20,546 nucleotides of DNA from Clostridium sp. UBA5530 (lineage in GTDB: Bacteria > Bacillota > Clostridia > Clostridiales > Clostridiaceae). The notes below the pieces were generated by a model that was given only the letters and a program-made list of their open reading frames with translations, was not told the DNA's origin and did no database searches. The first letter of the stretch is position 1. Each line of letters opens with the position of its first letter. A program made the translations under genes and the position numbers. Shown here one piece after another: positions 7,021-14,472 of this stretch. The DNA is taken from the NCBI GenBank assembly GCA_002423705.1, contig DINW01000085.1, positions 62,295 through 82,840 on the forward strand, written 5' to 3'.

Positions 7021-7031
7021 TGGTCAGACCA
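7021..7031. promoter_or_regulatory. GntR/FCD operator in front of the regulator gene
   Basis: TGGTCAGACCA is almost identical to the core of the classical FadR box. It sits at the expected transcription start region, upstream of the SD of the regulator, consistent with autorepression. Confidence 0.78.
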
Positions 7032-7051
7032 GAGTAAAGGAAGTGTTGTAT

Positions 7052-7765
7052 ATGGAATTAGGAGAAATAGTAGTCCCTACCATGAAGGAACTTTTTATAA
7101 AAGAAATAGAGCGTAAAATTTTATCAGGAGAGTGGCAAATTGGTGACCGTCTTCCTACAGAACGGGAGATGGAAAGACAAACTAAAGTAAGCCGAACTAT
7201 TATAAACTCAGGCCTTGCGGAGCTTGCCAGAAATGGTTTCGTAGAGATTATTCCAAGAAAGGGAGCCTTCGTTGGGGATTATATTAGAAATGGTCAATTA
7301 AATACCCTTGTATCTATTATGAACTTTAATGGTGGGAAATTAGATAAAAAAACTTTTGACTCATTAATGTCCTATCGATTAAAAACCGATTGTGAGTGTG
7401 CCTATTTAGCTGCTTTAAACCGAACCCAAGAAGACCTGAAAATCATGAAGGAAATATACGAAAAAATTCTTGAATCCTCTGATATATCTGAAGTTTTGCA
7501 GTTAAAATTTGAATTCCAACACTGTTTATATTGTGCCACAGGAAACAATATATATCCTTTGGTATGCAATTCATTTAAAACTCTTATTACAGTTTTTAAC
7601 GAGTCAATCTTTAGGCATTTTGGCTGTGCAATAGCCCCTCTTCATATGCCCGAAGTCATAAGTGCAATAGAAAAGAAAAACCCTCATGAAGCACGTCGTG
7701 CTATGGGTAAACTTGTAAGCATTCGTATAGATGAATTACGACAAGTTTACTTTAAAGAAACTTAA
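7052..7765 (+). CDS. GntR-family regulator, FCD (FadR) subfamily
   Basis: The N-terminal winged helix has the GntR signature (IERKILSGEWQIGDRLPTER, then VSRTIINSGLAELARNGFVE). The rest (about 90-225) is an all-helical FCD domain, which binds organic acids or acyl compounds, often through a metal held by Asp/His residues. The ATG at 7052 gives 237 residues and has AAGGA at a 9-base distance. The in-frame GTG at 7043 lies directly after that SD and is unlikely. The gene is divergent from the hypB operon, and matching TGGTCxxACCA operators lie at both promoters. It is therefore probably the repressor of both. The effector is unknown; its identity would reveal what the hyp-linked oxidoreductase acts on. 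Confidence 0.92.
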   Translation: MELGEIVVPTMKELFIKEIERKILSGEWQIGDRLPTEREMERQTKVSRTIINSGLAELARNGFVEIIPRKGAFVGDYIRNGQLNTLVSIMNFNGGKLDKKTFDSLMSYRLKTDCECAYLAALNRTQEDLKIMKEIYEKILESSDISEVLQLKFEFQHCLYCATGNNIYPLVCNSFKTLITVFNESIFRHFGCAIAPLHMPEVISAIEKKNPHEARRAMGKLVSIRIDELRQVYFKET

Positions 7766-7768
7766 TTA

Positions 7769-7816
7769 TTAGCATAATTCATCACAATCTTAAGTGACTA
7801 TGACGAATTATGCTAA
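7769..7816 (+). terminator. Perfect hairpin after the GntR gene
   Basis: TTAGCATAATTC (7769-7780) and GAATTATGCTAA (7805-7816) form a perfect 12-bp stem with a 24-base loop, 4 bases after the stop codon. No T-tract follows on the plus strand, so terminator function is plausible but not classical. Confidence 0.5.
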
Positions 7817-7849
7817 AACATTAACAAAGCTAAAAACTTTGTTAATGTT
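7817..7849. terminator. Second perfect hairpin, directly abutting the first
   Basis: AACATTAACAAAG (7817-7829) and CTTTGTTAATGTT (7837-7849) form a perfect 13-bp stem with a 7-base loop. It starts on the very next base after the first hairpin. It lacks a clear U-tract in either direction (the minus strand gives TTTTAGC). Confidence 0.45.
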
Positions 7850-7860
7850 AAAACAAAATC

Positions 7861-7901
7861 CTTATTTCATGTGTACCTACTGTAACATTTCACCCTATTT
7901 A
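7861..7901 (+). repeat. Intergenic repeat family, short copy D
   Basis: Contains TACCTACTGTAACA (7874-7887) and CACCCTATTTAG (7890-7901), matching the start of copies A and C in order and spacing. The CTTATTT at its left end recalls the end repeat of copy A. The TAGATAAGTTCAACT part is missing. Confidence 0.5.
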
Positions 7902-8044
7902 GCAGCCATGGAAGATAGGCTATTTTTATTTAGGATTAAAATATATTCCATTTATTTTCAAAACTAGGTTATAATATATGTACACCAAGTAAATCACAAT
8001 TCATTATTAGGCGAGTTAGTTCCTTATTAAACTGTTTGATAAAT

Positions 8045-8073
8045 TTGAATTTAGCGTTGCGATTTAATATAAT
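8045..8073 (+). promoter_or_regulatory. Promoter of the nucleotidyltransferase-like gene
   Basis: A -35 TTGAAT (8045-8050), a 17-base spacer and a perfect -10 TATAAT (8068-8073), 36 bases before the start codon. Confidence 0.72.
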
Positions 8074-8108
8074 TATGATAAAGCCTATAGATAAGAGAGG
8101 ATATTTAA

Positions 8109-8657
8109 ATGTTTAATACTTTAAGCTATATAGGAAAAAATTTAAATGATGCAAATGTAGTGTGGGGAATTGGAGGATCTTTACTTCTTAATAAATTTGG
8201 ACTTATAGATAAACCTAATGATATTGATATCTTTATAAGTACTGATGATATTGAGAAGGCTGATGAGATTCTTAGAAGCATTGGAGAAAAAAAGAAGTGG
8301 GAAAAAACTTCAACATACTCAACAAAATATTTTTATGAGTATGTAATAAACGGCTTTGATGTTGATGTAATGTCTGGTTTTGCAATTAATCATAATGATG
8401 GAATATTTAGATATATCTTTGATAATAACTCTATATCAGAATTAAAAATGATTAATGATGTAAATATACCATTTACTTCTTTAGAAGATTGGTATGTAAT
8501 TTATCAATTAATTCCTAATAGAAAAGGTAAGGTTGAAATGATTGAAAAGTATATTTTATCAAATGGAATTAAGAATAATTTCCTCTTACAAAGGTCATTA
8601 GAAGGTTGTCTACCCGCAGATGTACGAGTAAAAATTAATGCTTTATTAACTTCATAG
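8109..8657 (+). CDS. Nucleotidyltransferase-like protein
   Basis: 182 residues. The pattern GIGGSLLLNKFGL followed by KPNDIDIFI (D38 and D40) is the GG-x-DxD metal and nucleotide site of the pol-beta nucleotidyltransferase fold. A later acidic strand (NGFDVDVMSG) could give the third metal ligand. The C-terminal half is helical and not recognised. Such small proteins include aminoglycoside or lincosamide nucleotidyltransferases and antitoxin or toxin partners. No toxin-like neighbour is present here, so a lone house-keeping or resistance-like role cannot be told apart. The start has GAGAGGATA as SD. The gene has its own promoter and stands alone. Confidence 0.72.
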   Translation: MFNTLSYIGKNLNDANVVWGIGGSLLLNKFGLIDKPNDIDIFISTDDIEKADEILRSIGEKKKWEKTSTYSTKYFYEYVINGFDVDVMSGFAINHNDGIFRYIFDNNSISELKMINDVNIPFTSLEDWYVIYQLIPNRKGKVEMIEKYILSNGIKNNFLLQRSLEGCLPADVRVKINALLTS

Positions 8658-8820
8658 ATTTGATAAAACTAATTGAAAAATAATTGTTCATAGAAAAATT
8701 CAACTTGTCAGGTACATGGGAGAAACGATAAATTCCAATTTAAGGTTGAATATTAAAAAGGAATACAGACAAGACTTGTGAGTTGATTAAACCAATTTAT
8801 ATACCAGAAAGGGTGAAAAA

Positions 8821-9732
8821 ATGAGCGTAATTGATAGAATGTCGGAAATTATTGGTATTGCTCATATAAAAGATAGAATAGAATTTACTTGCAATTCAGT
8901 TATTGATTGTGGTGCTTATATAAGAAATAAAATCCAATATGAAGTAAACGGTCGTATCATCCCTGCCTTCCTCCTTATTCCAAAAGGTGAAGCACCATTT
9001 CCAGCAGTTTTGATTAATCATCAGCATCATAGCCAACGAAATTGGGGCAAAAGTGAAGTTTGCGGGTTAGTTGGTGACCCCCTACAGGACTTTGGAAGTA
9101 ACCTTGCTTGTGCAGGTTTTGTAGTAATTGCGCCAGATGCAATATGTTTCGAAGAACGAAGAATAAATGCCAAAGGCACTGAAGAAAATCACAAAGAAGA
9201 TGACTGGAATCATTTCCTTGCACTATGTCATGGTATTTTGACAGGAGAGACATTGGCTAAAATCTCCATAGAAGATGCCATAGGTGCAGTAAGTGTTCTT
9301 AATGGTTTGGACATTGTGGACAAAATAAAAATTGGTTGCTTAGGACATTCTTATGGTGGGAACACTACATATTTTGCAACTGCTTTTGACAAAAGAATAA
9401 GCTATGCCGTGTCAAGCGGAAGCGTTGTTAGTTATAAATATCGTATGGATAATTCAATAGGAGTAGAAATGTCTAGTATTATACCTGGATTTCTCAAAGA
9501 ATTTGAAATTGTTGATGTAATAAAAGAAATAGCACCGAGAGATTTCTTAATTATTTGTTCCGATGAAGATAAGTATTCAAAGGATGCACCTCAAATTTAT
9601 GAAATTGTAAGAAAACACTATATCTCAAGAAATGCAGAAAGAAATTTGCAGATAAAACAATATAAAGGTGGTCATCAATTGACACAAGACCGTTTTGACT
9701 ATATTTTACAATGGATTATCAGTCATGCCTAA
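8821..9732 (+). CDS. Alpha/beta hydrolase of the dienelactone hydrolase type
   Basis: 303 residues with an alpha/beta-hydrolase fold. The nucleophile elbow is GHSYGG (Ser177). An acidic residue follows strand LIICSDED (Asp248 or Asp250), and the His is in YKGGHQL (His285), giving a complete triad in the right order. The N-terminal strands (RIIPAFLLIPKGEAPFPAVL) and the HQHHSQ stretch resemble acetyl-xylan-esterase or dienelactone-hydrolase relatives. Cytoplasmic, with no signal peptide. SD AGAAAGGGTG lies before ATG at 8821. The substrate is unknown, probably an ester or short peptide-like compound. It follows the nucleotidyltransferase gene by 163 bases with nothing notable between. Confidence 0.85.
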   Translation: MSVIDRMSEIIGIAHIKDRIEFTCNSVIDCGAYIRNKIQYEVNGRIIPAFLLIPKGEAPFPAVLINHQHHSQRNWGKSEVCGLVGDPLQDFGSNLACAGFVVIAPDAICFEERRINAKGTEENHKEDDWNHFLALCHGILTGETLAKISIEDAIGAVSVLNGLDIVDKIKIGCLGHSYGGNTTYFATAFDKRISYAVSSGSVVSYKYRMDNSIGVEMSSIIPGFLKEFEIVDVIKEIAPRDFLIICSDEDKYSKDAPQIYEIVRKHYISRNAERNLQIKQYKGGHQLTQDRFDYILQWIISHA

Positions 9733-9832
9733 TTATCATAATAGGAACCCCATATATTAGTACTGTAGAATTATATTAAATAACCTATGAAAACAAATGG
9801 AAGGTAAATCTTTTTTACTTATTTTTATTAAA

Positions 9833-10043
9833 TTAGCAATTTAGTCTAAAACAGCCTTTTAATAAAGCGTTGATGATGGTATCAACTGGGATGGACATGC
9901 TCTCTGTAAAATTACCAACACGTTTCTTTAAAACCCAAAGAAGTTCCCTCTATAATAGAAAATATCTCAGAAACTTTAAGATTCCCTAAAATTCCAAGAT
10001 ATTTACTTATCACTTCTATTTTTTCATCCACATAAATAGCTTT
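9833..10043 (-). pseudogene. Frameshifted coding remnant downstream of the SpoIID-like gene
   Basis: On the minus strand, directly after the stop of the SpoIID-like gene, a protein-like frame runs VDEKIEVISKYLGILGNLKV and ends at a TAA (about 9918). Removing one base in the AAAGAAACG stretch joins it to RVGNFTESMSIPVDTIINAL in a second frame, which closes at a TAA (9833-9835). The result is a smooth peptide of about 70 residues. No family was recognised. Either a decayed gene or a chance open frame is possible. Confidence 0.35.
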
Positions 10044-12143
10044 TTATCTAGTTCTTCTCCCAGTAAACAAATCTTCATAGGTTGATGCTATTTGTTCCCA
10101 AGTGTCTCTATCTACTATACCGGTCTGTTTTAATGCAAACAACTTCTGAAGCTTTTTCACATTGGTTTCTGTTGCTCTGTCAAATATATTATCTATTGGC
10201 AACAGCCTTATTTTATATCCATTCTTAGAAAGTACATTCATATATTCCTTCAATACAGCCACATATCCATTGTTGTCTCCAAGCTTTAATTCGAAAGGAA
10301 ATGGCAGTAAGATATCCGAGGTGTTTATATCCCTTCCAGAATTCAAGTCTAAATACACAATTACAATATTTCTCCATGTATTAATATCTACTCTTCCATC
10401 TTGAGCTAATCCAAAAGCCCTTTGAAATATTAAAACTGCATTTTGAGTCCTTCCCTCATAGATACCATCAACATTTATCTCTGGTATTTGTTTATATGCC
10501 TTAGATATTTTTCTTAGCATAGTTTGTAGCCTTCTAACATCATTGTTAGCAAAGCCTTTTTTTAAAACATATCCTGGATACCTAGTTAAATCTTCCACTG
10601 TGTATATTTCACTTAAATCCTGATAAACTTTATATAAAGTATTCCAAACTTTTTCATCAACTGTTTCTGTTATGTCCAAGTTAAATTCCTTTTCAAACTC
10701 TAATAAAGTATCTACTGTACTTTCATCAAAAAAACCATTTATAGGATTTAACTTAAACCCATATGCATTGGCTACTTCCCTTAAGTAAACTTGGAATTCT
10801 TTTACTTTGCCCCCTTCCGAGCCGTAAGTTAACCCACCAGAGGGATACTTTCCATCATAATTGGTATCTACTGAGTCCTCCGTAAGTGAAATTTCTTCTA
10901 CTTCTTGGTCTAATTCTGATAATCTTTTTACAGCAGTATATATAGCTGACAGCTTATACCATGTAGCTCTTCCAACTATTCCATCCTGAACTAAATTAAA
11001 TACTCTCTGAAAAGTCTTAACTGAAGCTTCAGTTTGCCTTCCGAAGATTCCATCTACAGGATTAACCCTAGGTATTGCTGGATAATTTTGAGCTATTCTA
11101 TTTAATTGCTGTTGAACAATAGTTACATTGGAGTTCCTATCATATAGCCTTACTGGTGATCCTGGGTATGACTCTACTAATCCTGCGATAATAGGAGTTC
11201 TTTTTAAAATTTTATCATTTCCATAATAGTACTGAAGTATTTGCAGAGCTCTTTTTCCCTCATTAGCTAAATCTACAGTTCCCCATTGTGATAGTCCATT
11301 GCATTTTGATGTAGTTCCATTGCAATATGATGTGAAATATGGTGCTCTACTACTCACTATGGAAAAGTATTCACTAAAAATAGTATCTACAATTTTACTT
11401 ATATTTTCAAATATATTTCTTCCATTAACAAAATATTGGTCATAGGCTGTGGAATTAGTTATCTGAAAGGAATACCCTCTGCTTCTATACCATTCAGTAT
11501 AGACTCTGTTTAATGCAAAAGTTATTTGAGCATAAATATTAGCCCTTAAGGATTCCTCAGGCCAAGTTGGATAAATTTCACTGGAAGCAACGTTTTTAAT
11601 GTAATCAACAAACCTAACTGTAACATCTTGTGCCCATGAATTTGGTGCTCCCAAATGAACTGTAATATATTCTGGTATATAAACCTCTCTTAATACAAAT
11701 GGTTGAGTTATTACCCCTGTTTTCTGATCTCTCTGCACATCTAATAGTAGCTGATGAGGGGGAATTACTATCCTTTCTTGGGATGGATTAAAAAAACCTT
11801 GAATTTCACTTTGACTAATCTCGTTTAATGAAACATTTTGAATAGAAGTTGTACCATCAAATACACTTACTCCATCTATCTCAAAATTGTTAAATCCATC
11901 TGCCTCTATTGATATATCATATCTTCCATAAGGTATATATTGTTTAGGCATTGGTTCTAATGACAAAGCTTTATCAGGAGCCTCTACCGTAATAATTGGA
12001 CTCCTTCCACTTTGATCTACTCCACTTTTACTCTCAAACACAGTTTCATTTGTGTCGCTGTTAGTAATCTTTATCCTAGCATTTGTTACTGGTAATGCTT
12101 CTTGATCTGTTGAAAGTTGAATTAATATATATCCCGTTCCCAT
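10044..12143 (-). CDS. SpoIID-like protein with four peptidoglycan-binding repeats
   Basis: 699 residues. Residues about 1-110 look like a beta-sandwich (VTNARIKITNSDTNETVFES) of the carboxypeptidase-regulatory/PEGA kind. Residues about 150-320 resemble a SpoIID domain, with SLRANIYAQITFALNR, CNGLSQWGTVDLANEGK and LQYYYGND as in the SpoIID core. Four peptidoglycan-binding (PG_binding_1) repeats follow at about 330-410, 435-515, 525-605 and 620-695, each with an xVxxLQxxL start and a DGxxGxxT..xVxxFQ core. No signal peptide or membrane segment is visible, so action on the spore cortex or coat from within the mother cell is more likely than secretion. The exact substrate is unknown. SD GCGAGG lies before ATG at 12143. 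Confidence 0.85.
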   Translation of the reverse strand: MGTGYILIQLSTDQEALPVTNARIKITNSDTNETVFESKSGVDQSGRSPIITVEAPDKALSLEPMPKQYIPYGRYDISIEADGFNNFEIDGVSVFDGTTSIQNVSLNEISQSEIQGFFNPSQERIVIPPHQLLLDVQRDQKTGVITQPFVLREVYIPEYITVHLGAPNSWAQDVTVRFVDYIKNVASSEIYPTWPEESLRANIYAQITFALNRVYTEWYRSRGYSFQITNSTAYDQYFVNGRNIFENISKIVDTIFSEYFSIVSSRAPYFTSYCNGTTSKCNGLSQWGTVDLANEGKRALQILQYYYGNDKILKRTPIIAGLVESYPGSPVRLYDRNSNVTIVQQQLNRIAQNYPAIPRVNPVDGIFGRQTEASVKTFQRVFNLVQDGIVGRATWYKLSAIYTAVKRLSELDQEVEEISLTEDSVDTNYDGKYPSGGLTYGSEGGKVKEFQVYLREVANAYGFKLNPINGFFDESTVDTLLEFEKEFNLDITETVDEKVWNTLYKVYQDLSEIYTVEDLTRYPGYVLKKGFANNDVRRLQTMLRKISKAYKQIPEINVDGIYEGRTQNAVLIFQRAFGLAQDGRVDINTWRNIVIVYLDLNSGRDINTSDILLPFPFELKLGDNNGYVAVLKEYMNVLSKNGYKIRLLPIDNIFDRATETNVKKLQKLFALKQTGIVDRDTWEQIASTYEDLFTGRRTR

Positions 12144-12246
12144 TTTTTCCTCGCATTTTATTACTATAATTACATTATATTAATAAAATAAAAGTCTGAT
12201 ACTTTATTTACAAATTTAGTTATAACATAATGCCCTATGAAGTGAA

Positions 12247-12290
12247 ACAAAAACAGCAGCCTCACTTTTACATGAATCTACTGTTTTTGT
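12247..12290 (-). terminator. Rho-independent terminator of the SDR gene
   Basis: Arms 12247-12259 and 12278-12290 pair at 12 of 13 positions. On the minus strand the descending arm reads CTGCTGTTTTTGT followed by TTCAC, a U-rich end. It begins 18 bases after the SDR stop codon. Confidence 0.7.
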
Positions 12291-12307
12291 ATAAAAATCA
12301 CATAGTT

Positions 12308-13069
12308 TTAAGGTGCTATTGAATATCCTCCGTCCACTAATAAACATTGACCAGTATAGTACTTAGAATCTGGACCAGCCAAGAATGCTACAACACGTCC
12401 TATATCATCCTCTCCATCACCAAATCTTTTCATTGGTTGAGCTTCCATTATTTCTTTATACTTCTCTGGGAATTTTTCCGCCCATACTTTTGAAGCTGGA
12501 CTTTCAGCCCCTGGAAGAACACAATTCACAATAATATTGTACTGAGCCCACTCTTTAGCTGAAATTTTAGTAAGGCCACGTATAGCTTCCTTATTGCATC
12601 CATAGGCCAAATGTCCTGCATACCCAAACATTCCTGTAGCAGATGCGAAGTTTATAATTCTTCCCTCATTTTGCTCCTTCATATATGGGAAACATTCTTG
12701 CATCATATTTAATGACCCTATTGTTCCTGATTGCCAAGCTGTTAACATTTCTTCATAAGTAGTATCTTCCACTTTAGAAGACCCTGGTAAACTTTGAGCG
12801 TTGTTTACTACTACATCAACGGTTCCATACTTGGCTACCGTTGCTTTAACTACCTCTTTTACATCTTGACGATTTCCCACATCACAACTCATTGCCATCC
12901 CTTGTCCACCGGCTTCTTCCACCTCTTTGATTGTTTGTAGTACTGGCTCTAGACGGCGTCCTATACAAACTACCTTTACTCCACGTTTTCCAAGGTGAAG
13001 TGCTATTCCCTTTCCTATTCCCTGACCTGCACCTGTGATAATGGCAACTTTTTCATTTAATTCCTTCAT
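12308..13069 (-). CDS. Short-chain dehydrogenase/reductase (SDR), NAD(P)-dependent
   Basis: A classical SDR of about 253 residues. Positions are counted from the upstream ATG: cofactor motif TGAGQGIG (13-20), NNA (90-92), catalytic Ser144 in NFASATG, and Tyr157-x3-Lys161 in YGCNK. The helix-4 Asn of the usual tetrad is not obvious: WQSGTIG stands where xxNxxG is expected. Two adjacent ATG codons exist (13072 and 13069); the second has better spacing from GGAGG. It reduces or oxidises an alcohol or ketone; the substrate cannot be inferred. It stands alone with its own terminator. The OYE-type flavoprotein further right is not in the same operon. Confidence 0.92.
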   Translation of the reverse strand: MKELNEKVAIITGAGQGIGKGIALHLGKRGVKVVCIGRRLEPVLQTIKEVEEAGGQGMAMSCDVGNRQDVKEVVKATVAKYGTVDVVVNNAQSLPGSSKVEDTTYEEMLTAWQSGTIGSLNMMQECFPYMKEQNEGRIINFASATGMFGYAGHLAYGCNKEAIRGLTKISAKEWAQYNIIVNCVLPGAESPASKVWAEKFPEKYKEIMEAQPMKRFGDGEDDIGRVVAFLAGPDSKYYTGQCLLVDGGYSIAP

Positions 13070-13300
13070 CATAATTCCTCCATCCCTATATAAACTGTAG
13101 GTCTGAATACAACTTATCTTATTGTTTTTTTACTTAAATTATTAATGTGAAAGACCTTGTAGAACAGTATACAATTGTGAAATTATGATTTCAATAATGC
13201 TAAAATATTAATATTTCTTTAATTATTCTTTTAATGTATGTTTTTCGCAAAGCATAATAAAATCTTATAAATACTAATATTTAATGCAGAAATATTAAAA

Positions 13301-13325
13301 ACTACCACTGAATTAAAGTGGTAGT
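13301..13325 (-). terminator. Rho-independent terminator of the CD3324-family gene
   Basis: Perfect 9-bp stem ACTACCACT (13301-13309) and AGTGGTAGT (13317-13325) with a 7-base loop, followed on the minus strand by TTTTTAATATTT. It lies 7 bases after the stop codon. Confidence 0.9.
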
Positions 13326-13331
13326 TCTCAA

Positions 13332-13601
13332 TTATTTATCCTTACTATATACAATTTTCTTTATACTGCTTTCTGAAAGAAAAAACTTCTGTGACAGTTC
13401 ATCAATACCTTGTCCATCTGAAAAGGATTTTTGTATAGCCTTATTTCTATTAAGTAAAGCCTCCCTGCTTTTAGTGTTTTCTCCCCATTTTTTCTTTCTA
13501 CCTTGTTCAACAGGAATATAAATATAATCACCTTGTATATATTGTTGAATTTCTTTAATCAAACTATCTGGTAAAACTCCGTTAACACTTACATATTTCA
13601 T
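13332..13601 (-). CDS. CD3324-family small protein (putative HTH)
   Basis: 89 residues. The start MKYVSVNGVLPDSLIKEIQQ, the middle YIYIPVEQGRKKKWGENT and the C-terminal helix-turn-helix-like SDGQGIDELSQKFFLSESSI match the pattern of the widespread clostridial CD3324 family, related to Mor-type activator HTH proteins. It is probably a DNA-binding regulator, but targets are unknown. The ATG at 13601 has AAGGAGCTGAGCTT before it, a strong SD with normal spacing. Its leader contains a small ORF and an inverted repeat. Confidence 0.82.
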   Translation of the reverse strand: MKYVSVNGVLPDSLIKEIQQYIQGDYIYIPVEQGRKKKWGENTKSREALLNRNKAIQKSFSDGQGIDELSQKFFLSESSIKKIVYSKDK

Positions 13602-13677
13602 AAGCTCAGCTCCTTATATTGTATTAATTTAAGGAAGCAAAGCCTGTATAACCTATGAAATAACTTAAGTTAAGCGA

Positions 13678-13773
13678 CTAAAGATTATCTCTGTGCAAAT
13701 TGTCGCCTAAATCCATAAATACAGACTTTGCACAGAGTAAAGTACCTACAGTTCTCATAATGTCTCTCTTCAT
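13678..13773 (-). CDS. Possible 31-residue small protein
   Basis: An ATG at 13773 preceded by GGAG with 9-base spacing opens a frame that ends with TAG at 13680-13678: MKRDIMRTVGTLLCAKSVF, then MDLGDNLHRDNL. The composition (a hydrophobic helix TVGTLLCAKSVFM flanked by charges) looks protein-like rather than random. It ends 76 bases before the CD3324-family gene on the same strand, so it could be translated from the same transcript. Its coding sequence contains an 11-bp perfect inverted repeat. I do not recognise a family. It could be a small membrane-active peptide, a leader peptide, or chance. Confidence 0.5.
   Translation of the reverse strand: MKRDIMRTVGTLLCAKSVFMDLGDNLHRDNL
13689..13737 (-). 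other. Inverted repeat in the leader of the CD3324-family gene
   Basis: CTCTGTGCAAA (13689-13699) and TTTGCACAGAG (13727-13737) pair perfectly over 11 bp with a 27-base loop. In the minus-strand RNA a second stem is possible between TTAGGCGAC (13710-13702) and GTCGCTTAA (13678-13670), 9 bp with one G-U. The two stems interleave as in a pseudoknot. No known riboswitch class was recognised. No T-tract follows. Confidence 0.4.
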
Positions 13774-13894
13774 TCTATCACACTCCATTACATTTAATAC
13801 TTAATAATAAGTTTTATTCATAGATATATATTAACATAATTTTCTTACTATAACCAATATTCTTCCCTTTTTTATATTCGATTTATCTCATGTG

Positions 13895-13957
13895 CAACTA
13901 TTAGTTGCCTTATGAAACTCAATAGTTCTAGATACTATTCAGTATTTTTTATATAAT
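13895..13957 (+). promoter_or_regulatory. Promoter region and palindrome upstream of the XRE gene
   Basis: A perfect -10 TATAAT at 13952-13957 lies 23 bases before the ATG, but no good -35 is seen. Further upstream, GCAACTATTAGTTGC (13895-13909) is a perfect 7-bp-arm palindrome and a candidate operator for the XRE protein itself. The link is only positional. Confidence 0.4.
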
Positions 13958-13980
13958 ATTATTAAAAGGAAGTGAAGATT

Positions 13981-14454
13981 ATGAATGAGAAGACTATAGC
14001 TAAAAACTTGGTTAAATTAAGGCAATCTAAAAATTGGACACAAGAGGAATTATCCAATAAATTGCACATTTCAAGACAAGCAATTTCCAAATGGGAAACA
14101 GGTTCATCAATACCTAATTTAGACACTCTTTTAGAACTGTCAAAACTTTATAAAATAACAATTAATGAAATTTTGGAACCTTCAGTAAATCAGCAAATAA
14201 CCAATTTTGAAGAAATAATTAACCTTAATCCATCAGTAGTAAAAATAATTCTTTCTCAAATAACCACAGTACAGTTAGTAAAAGCGTCAATGGGTGCTTC
14301 TCCTAAAATAAATGAACTATTAAAAAATCTTTTCAATAATATAGACTTTAATAAAGAAAGAATTAGTATTGGTAGCATAAGAATTACTGAAATAGAAGAT
14401 ATTCATAGGAAAATAGTCCATATGATTAATTTCCAATTATATAAAACAAACTAA
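13981..14454 (+). CDS. XRE-family transcriptional regulator
   Basis: 157 residues from the ATG at 13981. AAAGGA lies about 10 bases upstream. The in-frame GTG at 13972 is too close to the SD. Residues about 6-62 are a Cro/C1-type HTH (LRQSKNWTQEELSNKLHISR, QAISKWETGSSIPNLDTLLE). The C-terminal 90 residues are helical and not recognised, perhaps a dimerisation or sensing part. It is convergent with the TVP38/DedA-type gene, whose stop lies 18 bases away, with no clear terminator hairpin between them. Target genes are unknown. Confidence 0.88.
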   Translation: MNEKTIAKNLVKLRQSKNWTQEELSNKLHISRQAISKWETGSSIPNLDTLLELSKLYKITINEILEPSVNQQITNFEEIINLNPSVVKIILSQITTVQLVKASMGASPKINELLKNLFNNIDFNKERISIGSIRITEIEDIHRKIVHMINFQLYKTN

Positions 14455-14472
14455 AACAATCCATATATGTCT

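Noticed and set aside
8109..9732. Nucleotidyltransferase-like gene plus hydrolase as a toxin-antitoxin or defence pair
   Set aside because: The genes are separated by 163 bases, no HEPN, AbiEii or other partner is recognised, and the hydrolase has an ordinary alpha/beta-hydrolase triad.
13130..13200. TGTGA-like inverted repeat upstream of the SDR gene as a CRP/FNR site
   Set aside because: Only a 6-bp TGAAAT/ATTTCA pairing is present and it does not match the full consensus.
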